From Streptomyces sp. CB01580 (GTDB lineage: Bacteria > Actinomycetota > Actinomycetes > Streptomycetales > Streptomycetaceae): 64,000 nucleotides of DNA. The translations under genes were made by a program, and so were the position numbers. The stretch spans positions 62,001 through 126,000 of the forward strand of contig NZ_LIXJ01000005.1 of assembly GCF_001905795.1 (NCBI RefSeq). The letters are read 5' to 3'. The notes under the pieces were generated by a model. The model made no database searches, had not been told where the DNA came from, and saw only the letters and a program-made list of their open reading frames with translations. Positions 25,311 through 33,547 of this stretch are shown here, piece after piece. The number at the start of each line of letters is the position of its first letter. Position 1 is the stretch's first letter.

Positions 25311-26731
25311 CCTCGGTGCGGGTCGCGGCGGTCGACCTCGGCGCGACCTCCGGACGGGTGATCGCCGCCGAGGCGGGCCCCGGCCTGCTCCGCCTCGATG
25401 AGGTGCACCGGTTCCCCAACGACCCGGTGCGCACCCCCGACGGGCTGCACTGGAATCTGCTGGAGCTGTACCGCCAGGCGCTGGCCGGCCTCCAGCGGGC
25501 GCACCGGTCCGGCGGCGGGCTGGCCGGTGTCGCCATCGACTCCTGGGCGGTGGACTACGGCCTGTTCCGGGACGGCCGGCTGCTCGGCGTACCGTTCCAC
25601 TACCGCGACGAGGTGCGTGGGGCGGCGGGTGTCGAGCGGGTGCACGCAGCGCTGCCGCGCGCCGAGTTGTTCGCGCGCAACGGCCTGCAGTTCCTGCCGT
25701 TCAACACGGTGTACCAGCTGGCCGCCGACCCGTGGGCCGAGCTCGCCGACCGCATGCTGCTGGTACCGGACCTGCTCGGCCGGTGGCTGACCGGAGCGGA
25801 GGCGACCGAGCGGACCAACGCGTCCACCACCGGGCTGCTCGATGTCCGCACCGGGGAATGGGACCGCGAGCTGGCCGACCGGCTCGGGCTGCCGCGGCGG
25901 GTGCTCGGCGAACTCGTCGACCCGGGCACGAGGATCGGCGCGCTGCGGGGTGACCTCGCCCGCGCCCTCGACCTGCCCGAGCTGCTGGTCACGACGGTGG
26001 GATCCCATGACACGGCCTCGGCCGTGGTGGGTGTGCCGATGACCGGGCCCGGCGCGGCGTACGTCTCCTGCGGCACCTGGGGCCTGGTCGGCGCGGAGCT
26101 CGCCGAGCCGGTGCTCACCGAGGCGGCGCGCGCGGCGAACTTCACCAACGAGGGCGGTGTGGACGGCCGGATCCGCTTCCTCACCAATGTCATGGGTCTG
26201 TGGCTGCTGAGCGAGAGCATGCGCTGGTGGGCGCGGGACGGCGGATCGGTGTCGCTCACCGATCTGCTGGCCGCGGCCGCCCGGCTCCCCGGGGATGTCG
26301 AGGTGTTCGACGTCCAGGACTCGCGGTTCCTCGCCCCCGGCGACCTGCCGGGGCGCATCGCGCAGTGGTACGACGAGCACGGGCTGCCGGCGCCCACGGA
26401 CCGGCCGTCCCTGGTCCGTGCTGTCCTGGAGAGTCTCGCGCAGGCGTTCACCGACGCCGTCGAACGCACCCAGGAGCTGTCCGGTGAGCGGATCGACCGG
26501 ATCCACGTCGTCGGTGGTGGCTCGCTCAACGTGCTGCTGTGCCAACGTCTGGCCGACCGGTCGGGCCGCAAGGTGCTGGCCGGTCCCGTCGAGGCCACCG
26601 CGCTCGGCAACGTGCTGGTGCAGGCGCGGACGGCCGGTGCTCTCACCGGCACGCTCGAAAACCTCCGTGACCTGGTGGCCCGGACCCACGCCCCGATCGT
26701 CCTCACTCCGTGCCCGCGGCGGGCCGGCTGA
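25307..26731 (+). CDS. rhaB: Rhamnulokinase (FGGY family)
   Basis: A 474-residue FGGY carbohydrate kinase. VAAVDLGATSGRVIAAE is the phosphate-binding opening characteristic of RhaB; AIDSWAVDYGLF, the TTVGSHDTASAVVGVP strand with the catalytic Asp and VSCGTWGLVG follow, with the ATP-binding IHVVGGGSLNVLLCQ near the end. Overlaps the aldolase stop by 4 nt. It phosphorylates L-rhamnulose. No rhamnose transporter or mutarotase gene is visible downstream, so these must be encoded elsewhere. Confidence 0.93.
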   Translation: MTSVRVAAVDLGATSGRVIAAEAGPGLLRLDEVHRFPNDPVRTPDGLHWNLLELYRQALAGLQRAHRSGGGLAGVAIDSWAVDYGLFRDGRLLGVPFHYRDEVRGAAGVERVHAALPRAELFARNGLQFLPFNTVYQLAADPWAELADRMLLVPDLLGRWLTGAEATERTNASTTGLLDVRTGEWDRELADRLGLPRRVLGELVDPGTRIGALRGDLARALDLPELLVTTVGSHDTASAVVGVPMTGPGAAYVSCGTWGLVGAELAEPVLTEAARAANFTNEGGVDGRIRFLTNVMGLWLLSESMRWWARDGGSVSLTDLLAAAARLPGDVEVFDVQDSRFLAPGDLPGRIAQWYDEHGLPAPTDRPSLVRAVLESLAQAFTDAVERTQELSGERIDRIHVVGGGSLNVLLCQRLADRSGRKVLAGPVEATALGNVLVQARTAGALTGTLENLRDLVARTHAPIVLTPCPRRAG

Positions 26732-27346
26732 TCCGGGGGCGCCTCCGCGCCGACGGCCTCCGGCCCGACGCGCGGTGTTCCCGAGCCTCGCCCGGTGTGC
26801 TCCGGTCCGGTTCGCGGGCGCGGGCGAGTGGGGCAGCGGCCGGCATGCTGCGGTCCAGGGAGGAGCACGACCCGGCCGTGCCGGCGGACACGCTACGTTT
26901 TCGGGGGTGCGAGAAGGCCCGGATCCGAAAGGGGAGCGCAGCCCCGCCCGGTCCTGTCAGCGGACGTGGCTGCGCATCCCTGTCTATGGGCCGGGCACGG
27001 TTGACGCGACCGGTGTCGGGCGATTCGGTGGCCGGGCTCCCTCGTACGGGTGTCTCTCCAGCGGCCCTCGCCTGGTGGGCGGGGCTTTCAACTCGCCGTA
27101 CTGCTCTGCACTTCAGGCGTTCGGGTGACTACTCAGCAGGGACAGGCGCGGGGCCACGGTCCCATACGTGGCGGGCCGCGTGACACACCGCGGGTCCGGG
27201 GGCGCAACGATGACTCCCTCGGTGCCCAGAGCCAGGGCTTCGGTGGCCTCGCGAACGTGGTCGAACCATCCGCCAGGGCTGCCGAAGGAGCGCGTACTCG
27301 AAGCCGCCTGCCGCGACAGCGCTCCTCGGACCACGACGGGACCGGC
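26732..27346. other. Region without supported gene after the rhamnose operon
   Basis: About 615 nt. On the reverse strand at 27113-27280 one frame has protein-like composition (FDHVREATEALALGTEGVI, then VAPPDPRCVTRP) but no start, RBS or known family; it may be a remnant or a small gene. Nothing else recognisable, and no clear terminator. Confidence 0.35.
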
Positions 27347-27502
27347 TCAACCTCCGCAGCCGAGCCGGATGTCGATGTCGGATATGACCCAGCCGCCCGC
27401 CTGCTTCTTCCAGGTGAGGGAAGCCGCGTTCGTGTCAAAACCGCCGTCGTCGTTCTCGTGGCACTTTTCCAGGCCCGCCCACATGTTGTTGCCGTAGGTC
27501 AC
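27347..27502 (-). pseudogene. Short C-terminal protein remnant
   Basis: A GTG-initiated frame of 51 codons reads VTYGNNMWAGLEKCHEND, then FDTNAASLTWKKQAGGWVIS and DIDIRLGCGG. It looks like the last strand-rich part of a secreted or lipoprotein domain (two Cys residues, Trp/Gly pattern), with no N-terminal export signal, so I regard it as a fragment. It starts 19 nt after the stop of the CU044_5270 gene. Confidence 0.4.
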
Positions 27503-27520
27503 TTCAAGACGAGAACGGCC

Positions 27521-28666
27521 TCAGCGGGCCGGCTTGGGATCCGGCGCCTCGTCCGGAGCGGAAACCGGGCCCGGGTCCTCGGTGTCGGTGTCGAACGGCG
27601 GTGCCTCCTCGGTCCACTTCATCGACGTGATCGTCGTGTAGTCCCGCACCTCGCCCTTGCTCGCACCGTCACCGCCCCGGGTGGCCACCTTCTCGGTGCC
27701 GAGTGGCAATCCCGTGGACTTGTCGAAGATCAGGCGGAGTTCGGCGGGTTCGTGAGGGCTGGGGAGGGCGACGGCGTAACCGGTGCGGCCGGTGTGGTCC
27801 TTGACGTCGCCGAGGGAACGCACGCCGGGTTCGGCGGCGAGGAGGCGGTAGGCGGCGGCGCGCAGGGCCGGGGTGGACGGGAAGGTCGTGGCGAGTCGGA
27901 CGGCCGTGTCGACGACGATCCGGTCGAGGATTTCCTCAGGGGCGTTGTAGTCCTTGTCGACCAGGGCGAACAGGCGCTTGCGGAGGGCCTTTTCATCGGT
28001 GGGCAGCGTGGCCAGGAGGCGGAGGGGGAGGTCGCCCATCGTGACGACGTCCGCGCTTCCGCCGGGGGCGTCGTGCTGGATCTCGCCCCTGCCGGCGTAG
28101 GTGACGGTCTCACCCATCAGGTTCCACGACGTGGGGGAACCGTCCGCCTTCCATGCCGCCTCGTCGGCCTTCGTGGCCGGACGGGCCCCCAGGTCCAGGA
28201 GCTGCGACCACTGCTTGTTCTTGGCGGCGGCCGTCCAGTACCGCTGCTCGGTGCGAACGTCGACGGTGTAGTTCTTGCCGGGGATCTTCTGGAGGGAACC
28301 GAGGTGCTCCTCCACGTACCAGTACGTGCCGGAACCGGCCGGTTGCTGCTCAACGTGGGAGGCGGCAGCGAGAAGGACCTGGCTGCCGGAGCCCGATGTC
28401 GCGGAGGGCGCGGGTCCTGGCAGCTCCGGCGCGGTGTGAGTGATCACCACGGCCGCCACAGCCGTCGCCGTGGCCAGGGCGAGACCCGAGACGAGAGGGC
28501 GGCCCACCCTCCGCTGCCGGGCGGTGGCGCGAGCCGTGCGCGTCGCCCACGGACGGCTCATGACCGTTGCGAGCTCCTCTCCCCGAACCGGCGACGGCGT
28601 GGGGCGGTCGGGGTCGAGGTGGGCGGGGCGGGCGGCTGTCAGGCGGTGCAGGATGTCGTTCTTCAC
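27521..28666 (-). CDS. CU044_5270-family protein, membrane-anchored sigma-linked partner
   Basis: About 381 residues: a cytoplasmic N-terminal 60 residues (KNDILHRLTAARPAHLDP), one transmembrane helix (LVSGLALATATAVAAVVI) and a large extracytoplasmic domain with TYWYVEEHLG and several Tyr/Trp-rich strands. GTG at 28666 overlaps the sigma-factor stop (GTGA). In Streptomyces such proteins are encoded with ECF sigma factors and may act as unusual membrane-anchored sensors or anti-sigma factors; that role is inference from gene order. The long frame upstream to 29167 is merely the antisense-free extension through the sigma gene. Confidence 0.85.
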   Translation of the reverse strand: MKNDILHRLTAARPAHLDPDRPTPSPVRGEELATVMSRPWATRTARATARQRRVGRPLVSGLALATATAVAAVVITHTAPELPGPAPSATSGSGSQVLLAAASHVEQQPAGSGTYWYVEEHLGSLQKIPGKNYTVDVRTEQRYWTAAAKNKQWSQLLDLGARPATKADEAAWKADGSPTSWNLMGETVTYAGRGEIQHDAPGGSADVVTMGDLPLRLLATLPTDEKALRKRLFALVDKDYNAPEEILDRIVVDTAVRLATTFPSTPALRAAAYRLLAAEPGVRSLGDVKDHTGRTGYAVALPSPHEPAELRLIFDKSTGLPLGTEKVATRGGDGASKGEVRDYTTITSMKWTEEAPPFDTDTEDPGPVSAPDEAPDPKPAR

Positions 28667-29226
28667 CGGGCTTCCTTTCCTACGGCGATCCGGACTCGGG
28701 TGGACACGCGCCGCACGTCTGCGGCCTCCTCCGTGAGCGGGTGGGCGGAAGCCGCCTGGGTGAGACGTTTGCGCGCCCGGTGCAGACGGACCCGCAGGGT
28801 GATGGGCGAGCAGCCGACCACCGCGGCCGCCTGTGCCGGGGTCAGGCCCTGCCACCCGGAGAGGATCAGTAGTTCCCGATCGTCCTCCGACAGCGTGGCC
28901 AGCGCCTTGAGCAGCGCGCTTCGCTCGGACACCTCCTCGGCGATGTCCGCCTCGACGGATTCCGCCCAGGAGCGCAGTTCGGCGGCGAACGACGCGCGCC
29001 TGGCCTCCGCCCGGATACTGTCCCGCAGGATGTTGCGGGCGACTCCGAGCAGCCACGGCAGCGGCGGCTCGGGGACGTCGTCCAGCTTGCGCCAGGCCAC
29101 GGTGAACGTCTCGTTCACCACTTCGTCGGCGACCTGTCGTCCCGCACGGCTGACCACGTAGGCCCACACGCGTTGCCGGCAGCCGTCATAGATGGCGGTG
29201 AAACGATCCGCGTCGTAGTCGGGCAC
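28663..29226 (-). CDS. ECF RNA polymerase sigma factor
   Basis: A 187-residue sigma-70 family protein with region 2 (ADEVVNETFTVAWRKLDDV, LPWLLGVARNILRD) and region 4 (LSEDDRELLILSGWQGLTPA, QAAAVVGCSPITLRVRLHRA). GTG at 29226 is preceded by AGGAGGT at 8 nt. The coupled downstream CU044_5270 membrane protein is the probable regulator of its activity. A TGTAACGATCGCCCC element 55-69 nt upstream resembles one before the second ECF gene in this window and may be its own promoter. Confidence 0.9.
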   Translation of the reverse strand: MPDYDADRFTAIYDGCRQRVWAYVVSRAGRQVADEVVNETFTVAWRKLDDVPEPPLPWLLGVARNILRDSIRAEARRASFAAELRSWAESVEADIAEEVSERSALLKALATLSEDDRELLILSGWQGLTPAQAAAVVGCSPITLRVRLHRARKRLTQAASAHPLTEEAADVRRVSTRVRIAVGKEAR

Positions 29227-29280
29227 TGCCGCACCTCCTGTCCCTCCTGGTGTGTTCTGTCGTTGGGTAGTGGGCCGAAC

Positions 29281-29295
29281 GGGGCGATCGTTACA
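29281..29295 (-). promoter_or_regulatory. Possible ECF-type promoter element
   Basis: Reverse-strand TGTAACGATCGCCCC, 55-69 nt upstream of the sigma-factor GTG. The similar TGTAAGGATTCGCCCC at 41241-41256 precedes the other ECF sigma gene, so a shared autoregulatory -35 region is possible. Confidence 0.35.
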
Positions 29296-29491
29296 GCGGC
29301 ATGTCGGAGAACACGCCCGTGGGACGAGGCGTACGTCACATCAGGGTCCGCAACGGTGCCGCGCAGGGCGCGGCGGCCGGAAGTGGGGTGCCGCGAGTGG
29401 TGCAGGCGACGTGGAGGACAGGCGAGGTCCACTCGGTGACGAGGTGGGGTTCGAAGGTGCTGCGGTGGCCGACGCCGTCGCGGATGCTGCG

Positions 29492-29998
29492 CTACCCGCG
29501 TGTCGCGTGCATCTCCTGGAACAACTCGAACTCGCCGTCGGGGGCGGCACTGAACCCCTGCCAGCGGAACGAGGTCGCCGTGACGTCGGTGAACGTCCAC
29601 CGCGAGCGACTGCCCTCGGAGTCGGTACCCTCCTGGATCATCCCACCAGCGCCGTCAGGCCGGCCGATCTGGGAAAAGTACGACGGAAGCTTCGGTGAGA
29701 TCCACGTGATCTGCCACAACCCGGTCGTGATGTCGTACATGCGGATGGTGGTGCCGGGATACCGACCGTGGAACTCCGGGCAGAAGAGCACGTCCTGCAC
29801 CACCCGGCCGCCCAAGGCCCAGCCGAAGCGCCACTCACCCGCTGCGGTACGCCACTGCCCGTCGGGATACCGGTATCGGTTGCTGATGTTCCAGGTTCCG
29901 ACCAGCCTGCCGTAGAGCATCATCGCCTCGGCATGGTCCGGATCCGGGCCGTCGGCCGAGAGCAGTTCCAGCATCGAGTCACGGGACGACACAGTCAT
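29492..29998 (-). CDS. DUF1579-like lipocalin-fold protein
   Basis: A 168-residue protein without export signal. LVGTWNISNRYRYPDGQWRT near residue 30 and WALGGRVVQDVLF are typical of DUF1579/DUF1794-like beta-barrel proteins (weigh-and-coat pattern: LxGxW, GGR, then TIRMYD and WQITW). ATG at 29998 has GGAGG 13 nt upstream, rather far. Function unknown; such barrels bind small hydrophobic ligands or haem in some relatives. Confidence 0.6.
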   Translation of the reverse strand: MTVSSRDSMLELLSADGPDPDHAEAMMLYGRLVGTWNISNRYRYPDGQWRTAAGEWRFGWALGGRVVQDVLFCPEFHGRYPGTTIRMYDITTGLWQITWISPKLPSYFSQIGRPDGAGGMIQEGTDSEGSRSRWTFTDVTATSFRWQGFSAAPDGEFELFQEMHATRG

Positions 29999-30299
29999 CA
30001 GGCTCTCAAACCTCCTGCTGATGGAACGCGATCGACCGGCAGAGGATAGCGCTCCCCGCTGACACAGCGAGCGTTGCCCGATGCGGCACTGAGCCGTGTC
30101 GTCGTGTTGCGGGAGGCCGGACGGCGCGAGCGGCGGACTGCGTGGACGCGGGCGGTGAGGACATCGGTCGTCCACACACCGTCGAGGCCCCGGTGGTCGC
30201 TCGCCGCCGAAGTGGTGCGGGCGCGGCGGGAGCAGGGCTGTCGAAACTGATTTCCCTCATGCCTCGTCTTGAACAGCAAGGTCAAACGGATGGAACGCC

Positions 30300-31328
30300 A
30301 TGGTGGAGCAGCAGGCAGCAATGGCCCGGTGGACGCGATGCCGATCCGGGCCGCGGGCCGCGGGTGGGAGTACGAAGCGGGATCCGGGGTGCCGGTCGGT
30401 CTGGAGGCGGGGGCGGGTGCCCTCCGTGTTCGCGGTGCTGACGGCCGGGCTCATGGTCTTCCACCGGGCGGTGCCCAACTCCGTGGGCCACCTGGGCAGT
30501 CTGCTGGAAGCATTCCTTCCGTGGCTCGGCCCGGTGGTCGTGGTGCTGCTCGTCCTGGCCCTGCTGCGCCGTTCAGCGACCACGCTGGTGGCGCTGCTGC
30601 TGCCGACGGTTGCCTGGGCGCACCTCTTCGGCGGGCTGCTGCTGCCCGCGGCGGCTCCCGGCCCGCACGACCTGGTCGTGGTGCAGCACAACGTCAGCGA
30701 CGAGAACACCGACCCGGCGGGCACGGCACGCGCCCTGGCCGGCGCCGGGCCCGACCTCATCGGGTTGGAGGAGCTGGTGCCCCCGGCACTGGCGGTCTAC
30801 GCGCGGACCCTCGCCCCGAACTACCCGTACCACGCGGTCCGGGGCACCGTCGGAATCTGGTCGAAGCATCCGCTGACCGGTACCCGGCAGGTGGACATCA
30901 AACCCCGGGCGATCACAGAGACGTGGAGTCGCGGGCTGCGGACCGTGGTCCACACCCCGCACGGCGATATCGCGGCATACGTCGCACACCTGCCCTCGGT
31001 CCGGGTCCGCGCGAGCGGCCTTGCATCCTCCCGGCGGGACGAGAGCGCCGGTCTGCTGGGCAGGGCCATCGCCGCCGAGAAGCTGAAGACGGTCCTTCTG
31101 CTCGGCGATCTCAACGGCACCGTCGAAGACCGTGGGCTGGCCCCGCTGACCTCACGGATGAACACAGCGGAGCGAGGTTTCGCCTTCAGCTTCCCCGCCG
31201 CCTTCCCCATGGCGCGTATCGACCAGGTCATGGCCCGCTCGGCGGCGGTCCGTCAGATCCGCACCTTGTCGCCCACGGGCAGCGACCACCTGCCGGTCAT
31301 CGCTCGGGTCACAGCGGGGTCAACTTGA
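30300..31328 (+). CDS. Membrane-anchored endonuclease/exonuclease/phosphatase-family protein
   Basis: A 342-residue protein with three N-terminal hydrophobic segments (about 40-115) and an extracytoplasmic EEP domain: LVVVQHNVSDEN, IGLEELVPPAL (metal-binding Glu), LLLGDLNGTVEDR (Asp-Leu-Asn active-site motif) and a final SDHLPVIARV. This domain order matches exported DNase/phosphodiesterase-like EEP proteins of actinobacteria. Its stop codon TGA overlaps the edge of the IS605-type right end, so the last few residues may have been altered by the insertion. Confidence 0.88.
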   Translation: MVEQQAAMARWTRCRSGPRAAGGSTKRDPGCRSVWRRGRVPSVFAVLTAGLMVFHRAVPNSVGHLGSLLEAFLPWLGPVVVVLLVLALLRRSATTLVALLLPTVAWAHLFGGLLLPAAAPGPHDLVVVQHNVSDENTDPAGTARALAGAGPDLIGLEELVPPALAVYARTLAPNYPYHAVRGTVGIWSKHPLTGTRQVDIKPRAITETWSRGLRTVVHTPHGDIAAYVAHLPSVRVRASGLASSRRDESAGLLGRAIAAEKLKTVLLLGDLNGTVEDRGLAPLTSRMNTAERGFAFSFPAAFPMARIDQVMARSAAVRQIRTLSPTGSDHLPVIARVTAGST

Positions 31329-31348
31329 CCCGGCCCTGAAGGACCGGG
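31329..31348. other. IS605-type right-end hairpin
   Basis: CCCGGCCCTGAAGGACCGGG folds into a stem of five plus three base pairs around a single mismatch with a tight loop. Its position just after tnpB, the subterminal GGTCCTTCAGG core and the adjacent TTGA agree with the single-strand ends used by Y1 transposases; it is also where a TnpB guide (omega) RNA would end. Confidence 0.65.
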
Positions 31349-31402
31349 CTTGGAGGTAGTGCCCGGCTGGCTGCTGGGGTGGACTCCTCCGTCCAGACAC
31401 CC

Positions 31403-32560
31403 CTATGGGGTGGCAGGGACGCGTGACTCACGCCCCGCATTCCACACGCTCTCGCCACGGGTGGCGATGTTGTGGGAAGCATTCCGGTCGGCGTGGGCAA
31501 CGACCCCGCACCTCCGGCAGATGAAAAGCCCCTGGTCGACACGGTTTCGCCTGTCGACGTGGCCGCACTCGGCACACGTCTGCGACGTGTACGCGGGATC
31601 AACGAAGACCAGGGGCACCCCGGCCCGCATGGCCTTGTAGACGATGAAGTCTCCGAGCTGGGCGAATGCCCAGGAGTGGAAGGCGACCCGTTGGGGCTTG
31701 CGGAGCCGTACCCGGTTGCGGATGCCCTTGAGCTCTTCGAGGGACAGGCCGCGTCCGGTGCGTTCAGCCTCGGTCACGATCGTCTTGGAGATGATGTGGT
31801 TCTGGTTGGCGGCGTGCCGCGCCTCTTTGCGGGCACGGGCCTTCAGCCGCCGCTTGGCGCTCTTGGTGCGCTTCTTCTGGAGCTTGGCACGCAGGGCAAG
31901 CTGTCGCTTGCGGTACCGGTTGAGCCCCCGCCCGGCGGCAAGGTAGCCGGTGGAGGCGGTGGCGACGTTCTCGATCCCGAGGTCCACGCCGATGAAGCCA
32001 TCCGGCTCGTACTGCTCGGCCTCGGGCACGTCACAGGTGGCGACGAGGTAGAACACGCCGTCGCGCTCGATCAGGTCGGATTCGCCCTGCCGGTGCGCCT
32101 GGAGCATCTTGAGCTCGTCCGGGGAGCACACGAACGGCACGTTCTTGACCCGGCCGTCCACGGTCCAGATGGACACGGTCCGCCGGTCGTACTGCCAGCT
32201 CAAACACCGGTCGTCATACGGCTGTGCGGCCTGAGGCCGGAACGTGATCGGCTTGGACTCGGCCTTGCGGCGACGCTCAGAGCCTTCCTTGCCGAGATTC
32301 CCGGCACGGATGTTGGCCTTGAGCGTGGTATACGAGTCGCGCACCTTCTTGATGACGTGTTGCGCGGCCTGCGCTCCCAGCCCACGGGCTTTGAGTTCGG
32401 CGTAGGTGTGCTTGCGCAGCTCGTACTCACGCGGCACGCCGTGCTCGAACGCCACCTCCGACACCCAGTTCGCGGCGTCATTGACCGTGCGCAGGGTGCG
32501 CTCAAGCACGGATACCCGCACGGCATCCGGCATGAGTTTGACCTGCGTCACGATCTTCAC
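31403..32560 (-). CDS. tnpB: RNA-guided endonuclease TnpB (IS605 OrfB family)
   Basis: A 385-residue TnpB. The RuvC catalytic triad is intact: Asp193 in GVDLGIENVA, Glu275/276 in LSLEELKGI and Asp358 in VAHADRNAS. The zinc finger has both Cys pairs (TCAECGH at 329/332 and FICRRCG at 348/351). The N-terminal WED/REC portion is present. It should be a programmable DNA endonuclease guided by an RNA from the element's right end. Since tnpA next to it is destroyed, this copy persists without its own transposase. Confidence 0.93.
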   Translation of the reverse strand: MKIVTQVKLMPDAVRVSVLERTLRTVNDAANWVSEVAFEHGVPREYELRKHTYAELKARGLGAQAAQHVIKKVRDSYTTLKANIRAGNLGKEGSERRRKAESKPITFRPQAAQPYDDRCLSWQYDRRTVSIWTVDGRVKNVPFVCSPDELKMLQAHRQGESDLIERDGVFYLVATCDVPEAEQYEPDGFIGVDLGIENVATASTGYLAAGRGLNRYRKRQLALRAKLQKKRTKSAKRRLKARARKEARHAANQNHIISKTIVTEAERTGRGLSLEELKGIRNRVRLRKPQRVAFHSWAFAQLGDFIVYKAMRAGVPLVFVDPAYTSQTCAECGHVDRRNRVDQGLFICRRCGVVAHADRNASHNIATRGESVWNAGRESRVPATP

Positions 32561-32583
32561 AAGCGTGATCGTAGCGTTGATCT

Positions 32584-32676
32584 ATGTCACCACGCTGGGA
32601 GCCAAAACCCGGTATCCGCAGGGGCCGTAACGTCGCCTACACCCTCCACGCACACTTGGTCTTCACCCCCAAGTAA
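32584..32676 (+). pseudogene. tnpA: IS200-type Y1 transposase TnpA, N-terminal scrap
   Basis: ATG at 32584, 23 nt from the tnpB start in divergent orientation, encodes 30 residues beginning MSPRWEPKPGIRRGR and ending HAHLVFTPK before a TAA. This is the opening of a Y1 HUH transposase; the HUH motif and catalytic Tyr are gone. Confidence 0.75.
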
Positions 32677-32700
32677 CCCAGAATCCGTGTCGCCGCGTAC

Positions 32701-33126
32701 GTGATCCGGCATCGTGCGGTCCCCGAACTACTGGTGTTCGACCACGTAGGCATACCGGAAGCAGGCGCCCAGGTCCCCGCGGGAGGGGTCAGGACAGGCG
32801 AAGGTCTGGAAGACGCGGCTCTTCGGGAGGTCGCCGAGGAAACCGGCCTGCTGACAGCGACGGTGGTGAGGCGGATTGCGGTGGAGGACAAGCCTCACCC
32901 CGACACGGGTCAGCCGCGGCGAACCAGCTTCTTCCACCTCCAGGCACCCGCGGACACACCCGAGGCTTGGGACCACCACGTCAACGGCGATGGTGACGAC
33001 GCCGGACTCACATTCGGCTGCCGGTTTCTCCCTCTCCCTCTCAAGCAGTCCCTGGCCGACGATCAGGACGCCTGGCTGGACCGCATCGACCCTCGCTGGA
33101 TCACGGTCACCCGGAACCACCAGTAG
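32701..33126 (+). CDS. NUDIX hydrolase, N-terminus possibly lost to the IS insertion
   Basis: A 141-residue NUDIX protein with a full Nudix box (GGVRTGEGLEDAALREVAEE, followed by TGL), so the catalytic metal site is intact. Homologues usually begin with a few residues ending in AYVIR; here that piece is present (RVAAYVIR) but the frame upstream runs directly to the TAA of the tnpA scrap without any start codon, so the first usable start is GTG at 32701 inside strand one. It may therefore be 5'-truncated. Substrate unknown (a nucleoside-diphosphate derivative by family). Confidence 0.75.
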   Translation: MIRHRAVPELLVFDHVGIPEAGAQVPAGGVRTGEGLEDAALREVAEETGLLTATVVRRIAVEDKPHPDTGQPRRTSFFHLQAPADTPEAWDHHVNGDGDDAGLTFGCRFLPLPLKQSLADDQDAWLDRIDPRWITVTRNHQ

Positions 33127-33144
33127 CGCGCGCCGAACACAACC

Positions 33145-33161
33145 GGCCCAACAGGTGGGCC
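33145..33161 (+). terminator. Weak hairpin after the NUDIX gene
   Basis: GGCCCA-ACAGG-TGGGCC, extended imperfectly to AACCGGCCCA/TGGGCCCGTCGGTT, 19 nt after the stop. The remaining sequence to 33547 has a CCGGGCGG-rich low-complexity stretch near 33240 and no gene I can support. Confidence 0.45.
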
Positions 33162-33547
33162 CGTCGGTTCCGGGACCGCTCAAGCCGCTGTCGATCGAGG
33201 AGCGCCGCCCTGGAAGGACCAACAGGCCGACCGGGCGCGCCGGGCGGCCGGGCGGCCGGGCGGGGGGAAGTTCGTCCCGGCTTCGTCTCCGAATCCTGTC
33301 GGCTGCGGTTTGCCCGCCGCCTGGCCACCTCCCCCGCCCATCGCGTACGAGGGCAGGTGCGGTCGAACCGGTCGGAAGCGCGTGGAGCGGGCCGTCGGCA
33401 GCGGACGCGTGACCGGATCCATGAGCATGTCAGGTTCCAGACATGCCGGTTTCAGACAGTGAACGACCGTTCTTGAGACGGTGGTTGGCCTTACAGACTG
33501 GGCGTCGCCCTTGGATGCCCTACCGGGCACCCTCGAAAGGAGACCTC

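Larger units (their letters stand above)
31329..32676. mobile_element. IS200/IS605-type element with intact tnpB and decayed tnpA
   Basis: The unit runs from a right-end hairpin at 31329 to at least the end of the tnpA remnant at 32676, with divergent tnpB and tnpA as in IS605. It carries no inverted terminal repeats, as expected. The left end cannot be set exactly because tnpA is truncated and is followed in the same frame by the NUDIX gene. Confidence 0.75.

Noticed and set aside
23417..26731. A 1104-codon plus-strand frame through the rhamnose genes
   Set aside because: Arg/Gly-rich out-of-frame translation; only its last part is real and belongs to the rhamnulokinase, which starts at 25307.
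27050..29161. A 703-codon plus-strand frame over the sigma-factor region
   Set aside because: Antisense to the clear ECF sigma and CU044_5270 genes, with no domain of its own.
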